The notes under the pieces were generated by a model. It searched no databases, had not been told where the DNA came from, and was given only the letters and a program-made list of their open reading frames with translations. The translations under genes and the position numbers were made by a program. A DNA stretch of 64,000 bases from Solenopsis invicta (lineage: Eukaryota; Arthropoda; Insecta; Hymenoptera; Formicidae): NCBI RefSeq assembly GCF_016802725.1, contig NC_052666.1, positions 31,648,997 through 31,712,996 of the forward strand. Direction: 5' to 3'. Shown here piece by piece: positions 60,179-64,000 of this stretch. Position 1 is the first letter of the stretch, and every line of letters starts with the position of its first letter.

Positions 60179-60868
60179 ATTTATATATTATATATATATA
60201 TTTTTTTTTTTATTTTTTTTTTATATTTAGCGTATTTGCTTTAGGATTTTTTAAAGTAAAGTTTAAAGTTATAATTCAGGAAAGAATTATTAGAAACATT
60301 GTTGGTTACTCGGTCGCAATGAGTGGGGCGGGCCAAGGTAGATCCTATTATTTATATCTTGACTGTTACGCTCATATCATTTTAATCGCTACTGTAGACG
60401 TGTGATTTACAAAACTGTTTATCGCGATCTGTAATTGCGATATATGTATATCGCATTTTGATTTTATTTTATATTGCAAAAACCATTTAGAGTTATACAA
60501 TTTTACTCAATTTAAAACATTGATAAATTAAAATAAATAAAAAATTGCAATTCATTTTAATTTAACAGAATTGTAATTATAATTTCTAAAGGTAGGAATA
60601 GAAAAGGAGACTACTCCTCATAGATAGAGAAATATTTGTCCTCACAATAAGACCTAAAAAATTTTTGTTTATAGTTAATTTATAACCCAACGTAAGTTGG
60701 GTACGCAAAAAATTAGTCTATAGACTCATCAGTTGTTCCCCTCCACGGAAATCTTTAGTAAAAGGCGAAAGATTTATGCGTGATTTGAAGGGAAACCAGA
60801 GTACTGAAACCTGCTTGATACGTGCCTCTTATAGTATATAGTGATGAATCTTGTTTACAAGGAATCGA
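60179..60868. other. AT-rich DNA without recognised gene
   Basis: A perfect 7-bp-arm hairpin (acccaac / gttgggt, loop gtaa) lies at 60685-60702. Nothing else is supported. Confidence 0.4.
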
Positions 60869-60880
60869 GCCATCTAGTGG
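60869..60880 (-). promoter_or_regulatory. CTCF-type insulator motif match
   Basis: The minus strand reads ccactagatggc, which fits the CTCF core consensus (CCA-S-YAG-R-K-GGC) at every position. CTCF is conserved in insects. The same dodecamer also occurs inside some arthropod transposons, so a single match is only suggestive. Confidence 0.3.
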
Positions 60881-60994
60881 TCACTGCAAGTGTTATCTAA
60901 GTTCGCACTTTAAAGTTCCAGCAGAATGCAGCACGTTGAGATATTCTTTTATTATAGAATTTAAATCATCCATTCTGTTCTTTAGAAAAATACA

Positions 60995-60997
<3 letters not shown>

Positions 60998-61072
<75 letters not shown>
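60998..61072. repeat. (TA)n microsatellite, about 75 bp
   Basis: Long alternating TA with a single G interruption (61048). Overlapping 103- and 60-codon frames encode Y-I repeats and are artefacts. Confidence 0.95.
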
Positions 61073-61079
<7 letters not shown>

Positions 61080-61084
61080 GTATA

Positions 61085-61103
61085 TTATTATTATTATTAT
61101 TAT
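61085..61103 (+). repeat. (TTA)n microsatellite
   Basis: Six TTA units directly after the TA tract. Confidence 0.9.
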
Positions 61104-63307
61104 CAAAGTAACAATTTTTCATTCAAAACTTAACTCTTATGTGAGAAGTAGCACCTCCTTTATCTCTATAAACACGAGTATCTAAAGTCTGACCATTTTT
61201 TCATCTATTTAGAATGGTTAAAAAAAATCTCCAAAAATTTATGATTATACTTCCAAGTATAGAACAAATGTCTGTACTTCATTTTAGAAAAAATAAATAG
61301 TATAATTTAATTACCAAAGATTAAGTACATAAGTTAGATCGATTAAAAAACTCATGTTAATCGCGTTTGGGATCGTACGAATGAAAGACAACACGCAATT
61401 TATATGCTAAATTACCGGGCTCAAATAACGAAAAATCTATTCACCAGTTGATGCGCCCTCGTTGCTCCCTCGCCGATTGCTCCGGATGCCGTTAAATCCA
61501 TGCCGCTAAATACCGAACATACTATCACTCACGCAGATACGTGTTTCGATCGAGAAATTCAACACTACGATCCGCTGGATTCGTCAAAAACCGCGAATCG
61601 ATACTCGAATCGACGCGAAATACCGCGACAGAGGCATCAAAACAAAAAATGACGCATCGCACGAAAACGTTCGTACAATAAATCGTTCAGTTACTAGAAA
61701 AACAAAATAAACTAAAAAATTTTTTTAGTTTTTTTACGAAAAAAGAAACGGAATTTTTATTACTGATAGAATGGCATAAGGTTTTAATAACTCTTAATTG
61801 AAAAGAGAATTTTTTGTAAAAATATAAGAAGAATCCTCTCTCTAAAGTAAATTCCGACATTTTTTTTATTAGAAAAAATATTTTTGAGTTGGCTCTACAA
61901 AATTCCAAATTCTTTTATATGATGGTTATACACACAAAAATAAATAGAAAAAAAGCGATTTCATGCCAATAGCAAAAAAATTATTTAAACACATTACCAA
62001 TTTTTAAAGATTAAAAAAGTTAATATTAGCGTGAAATCGTCCTTTGACTTCTTTATTTTTGTGCGTACTTTAATTGCGTACAAGAATGCGTACAGAATTT
62101 GTAATTCTGTAAAGTCAAGTTAAAATAAAACTATAATACTTTCTAATAATAAAATGCCAATAATTTGTTTCAGGATTTCAATAAATGAAGAGAGACAGTG
62201 AGAATTAATGACCTTCATCCTGTTCTGTTCTGCAATCGTTATTAAATTAAAATAGTTTTTAAAAGTATTGTTACAAAATTCTAATAATTAAAAATATTTT
62301 AATTGGAATTTTTTTCTAGGAAACTTTGTACTTTAAGCTGTGTCATTGTTGTGGCAACTGAACAAATAAATCGTAATTTCTAATTCCGGATAAATAAAAT
62401 TCGATACACACGAGGAACATCTCTGTAAAATTGGCCTCACTTTTTAAAAATTTAGAAAAAATAAGCACAATTTTGATTGCCCTTCGAAAAGTTCTTGAGT
62501 ACTCGATTTTAAAAAGAGTTCAATTAAAATGATAAAACCAGGATTAATAGTACATTTTAATATACATGGATTATTTACATACACTAACAGAAAAAATCGT
62601 TTTTAATGAAAATTATACATTTTTTTAAAATTATGTATTTTGATGAAAGCGTTTATTTGTTCTGTTTAAGTAAAAGTATTTACTTTTAAGTAAATAATTT
62701 TGTATTTTTACATTTTTTTACATTTAAATAATGATTTTACAAATAAACTAATAATATAATTAAACAGATTAAATTGTTTTCTTAGATTAAAGCGCCCGAT
62801 TATCTTAAATTTAAAAATAGTCTAATAGCAAATATTTTTCTAGAATTGCATGAAAAAATTACTTGAATAAAAATTATTTTATTTTAATCAGATAAATATT
62901 TTAATCAAGAAGTTTTTAACTTGACTACAAGTAAATAAGCAATTAGGAGCAATCAAATAAATAATTTTTTTATGTTAAGTACAATTTTTTTGTTGTAAGA
63001 TATTTTTTCTCTTATTATATGATTTACGTTATATTTACGCGAATCGTTTTTATATAAAGATTGCATTCAATGAAAATTATTATAAATTGGCTAACATAAT
63101 ACAGAAAAAAGTAATTTAAATAATAAAATTTTAATACATTTGATTTTAATATTAATAAAATGAAAATATATATAAAAAATATAAAACAAAAATATAATTT
63201 TCACTATTTCCAATGAAATCTAAATCTTCTATGATCCATAGAATAATATTTACATAGATGATATAGAAAACACAGTTTACGTAGTTTACACTGTGTTTGA
63301 TATATAC
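61104..63307. other. AT-rich DNA with a CpG-richer patch at 61380-61680
   Basis: The patch has no frame of note. 62583-63020 begins cactaacagaaaaaa and ends in a loosely inverted counterpart (agagaaaaaa reverse-complemented). It may be a further, badly decayed member of the 50.8/57.1/59.2-kb family, but this could not be established. Confidence 0.3.
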
Positions 63308-63424
63308 ATTGAGAAAAAAAAGTTGTTAACTCAACTAAATTCTTAAATTTAATTAAATTTCTTTAGTTCAAGTACATATTTAATCGAATCAAAACATTTA
63401 ATCAAATTATCAGCTTTTTTCAGC
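63308..63424. mobile_element. MITE-like element, family of 44352-44487
   Basis: Imperfect terminal inverted repeats: left cattgagaaaaaaaagttgt; right, reverse-complemented, ctgaaaaaagctgataattt. The first ~65 bp match the element at 44.4 kb: gttgttaactc/ttgactaaatt, taattaaattt and gttcaagtac. Non-coding. Confidence 0.55.
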
Positions 63425-63479
63425 ATATTTGTAATGTAGATCATTTATATTACATTATTATTTTACGCGTAAAGGCCTA

Positions 63480-64000
63480 ACCTATTAAAAAGGGAGGACA
63501 ATTTTACGATTCTACACCAAGGAACTATTTTCATGAAGTGGCAACTTCACTGCCCTCGCGGCGCTCGCAATGCGACGCGAGGCGACGCGAGGCGATGTTC
63601 GTCTCGATCGCGGAAATGAGAAATGATATCTCAAGAAGCAATATATAGCTGTGCCGGTTGTGCATCGAGAACCGCTTTGATCTTGATTAATCCGAAAGTC
63701 CGTTCGATGCTCTGCGTCGAAAGCCTATTCTACATAGCCGTAACGTAAAGCCATAAGCCATTAATGCGCTTTCAAGGTAAAAGCTAATTAGTATAATAGA
63801 AATAAACGTACAACTGCGGCTTACGACCTTGTCTGACGACTATCGCGGAATAAGCAAGCTACAGTCACCTCTTGCACAATTCGACACCCGATCCACGCGA
63901 TATATATATATAGTTCGAGAAACAAACGGAGCGACTTCCCCTGCGGAGACACCACGACACGTTGCGTGTTGCGACTGGCAATGAAACGCGACCGCGTGTC
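63480..64000. other. CpG-rich island at window end
   Basis: GC-rich DNA with no long open frame. It contains a 10-bp tandem (gcgacgcgag, about 2.4 copies) at 63572-63596. It could be regulatory or lead into a gene beyond the window. Confidence 0.4.

Noticed and set aside
59884..60405. Longest open frame in the window (173 codons)
   Set aside because: It runs through a GCGT microsatellite, a 34-bp tandem duplication and TA/T tracts. The protein is a translation of simple repeats.
60822..61133. 103-codon plus frame and 60-codon minus frame
   Set aside because: Both are products of the (TA)n tract and encode alternating Y and I.
1..64000. tRNA genes, rRNA, telomeric TTAGG repeats and CRISPR arrays
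   Set aside because: A search by eye for B-box-like gttcgaatc words, TTAGG tandems and regularly spaced short repeats found nothing convincing on either strand.

Overview
The window looks like non-coding nuclear DNA from an insect, most plausibly a hymenopteran such as an ant. This is an inference from three things: long AT-rich stretches interrupted every few kilobases by short GC- and CpG-rich islands with no CpG depletion, many small decayed terminal-inverted-repeat elements, and palindromes carrying hammerhead-ribozyme-like cores of the Penelope-retroelement type. No bacterial-style operon, no intact recognised protein gene, no tRNA or rRNA and no CRISPR array was seen. It reads as an intergenic region or the inside of one or more very long introns.

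Layout: 0-5 kb holds an unassigned open frame (502-828), an AT-rich inverted-repeat element (862-1303) and a diverged satellite unit near 3 kb. 5-12 kb holds a Penelope/hammerhead-like palindrome (5161-5427), a decayed minus-strand coding remnant (6707-7150) and the start of an inverted-repeat family (11.7-12.1 kb). 12-22 kb alternates CpG-rich islands with MITE-like elements (14.5 kb, 18.6-19.4 kb) and a purine-rich tract (20.8-21.1 kb). 22.17-22.99 kb is an array of about 295-bp units, each built of two inverted copies of one 90-bp motif. 26-32 kb carries two pairs of ancient local direct duplications. 35.3-36.1 kb is the best promoter-like region (TATA box between purine-rich and pyrimidine-rich tracts). 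38-45 kb holds a foldback element with another element nested in it, a 490-bp palindrome with a near-complete hammerhead core, a further duplication, a small palindrome and, at 45.4 kb on the minus strand, a textbook 3' splice site fused to a consensus 5' splice site, followed 43 nt on by a second donor. 50-60 kb holds three copies of one inverted-repeat family and another direct duplication. 60-61 kb is rich in microsatellites. The last 0.5 kb is a CpG-rich island.

The strongest candidates for something functional are the 45.4-kb minus-strand splice module (recursive splice site or short alternative first coding exon), the 22-kb dyad satellite, and the hammerhead-bearing palindromes. Small open frames in the islands are mostly what chance would give in GC-rich DNA and are reported only where something extra supports them.
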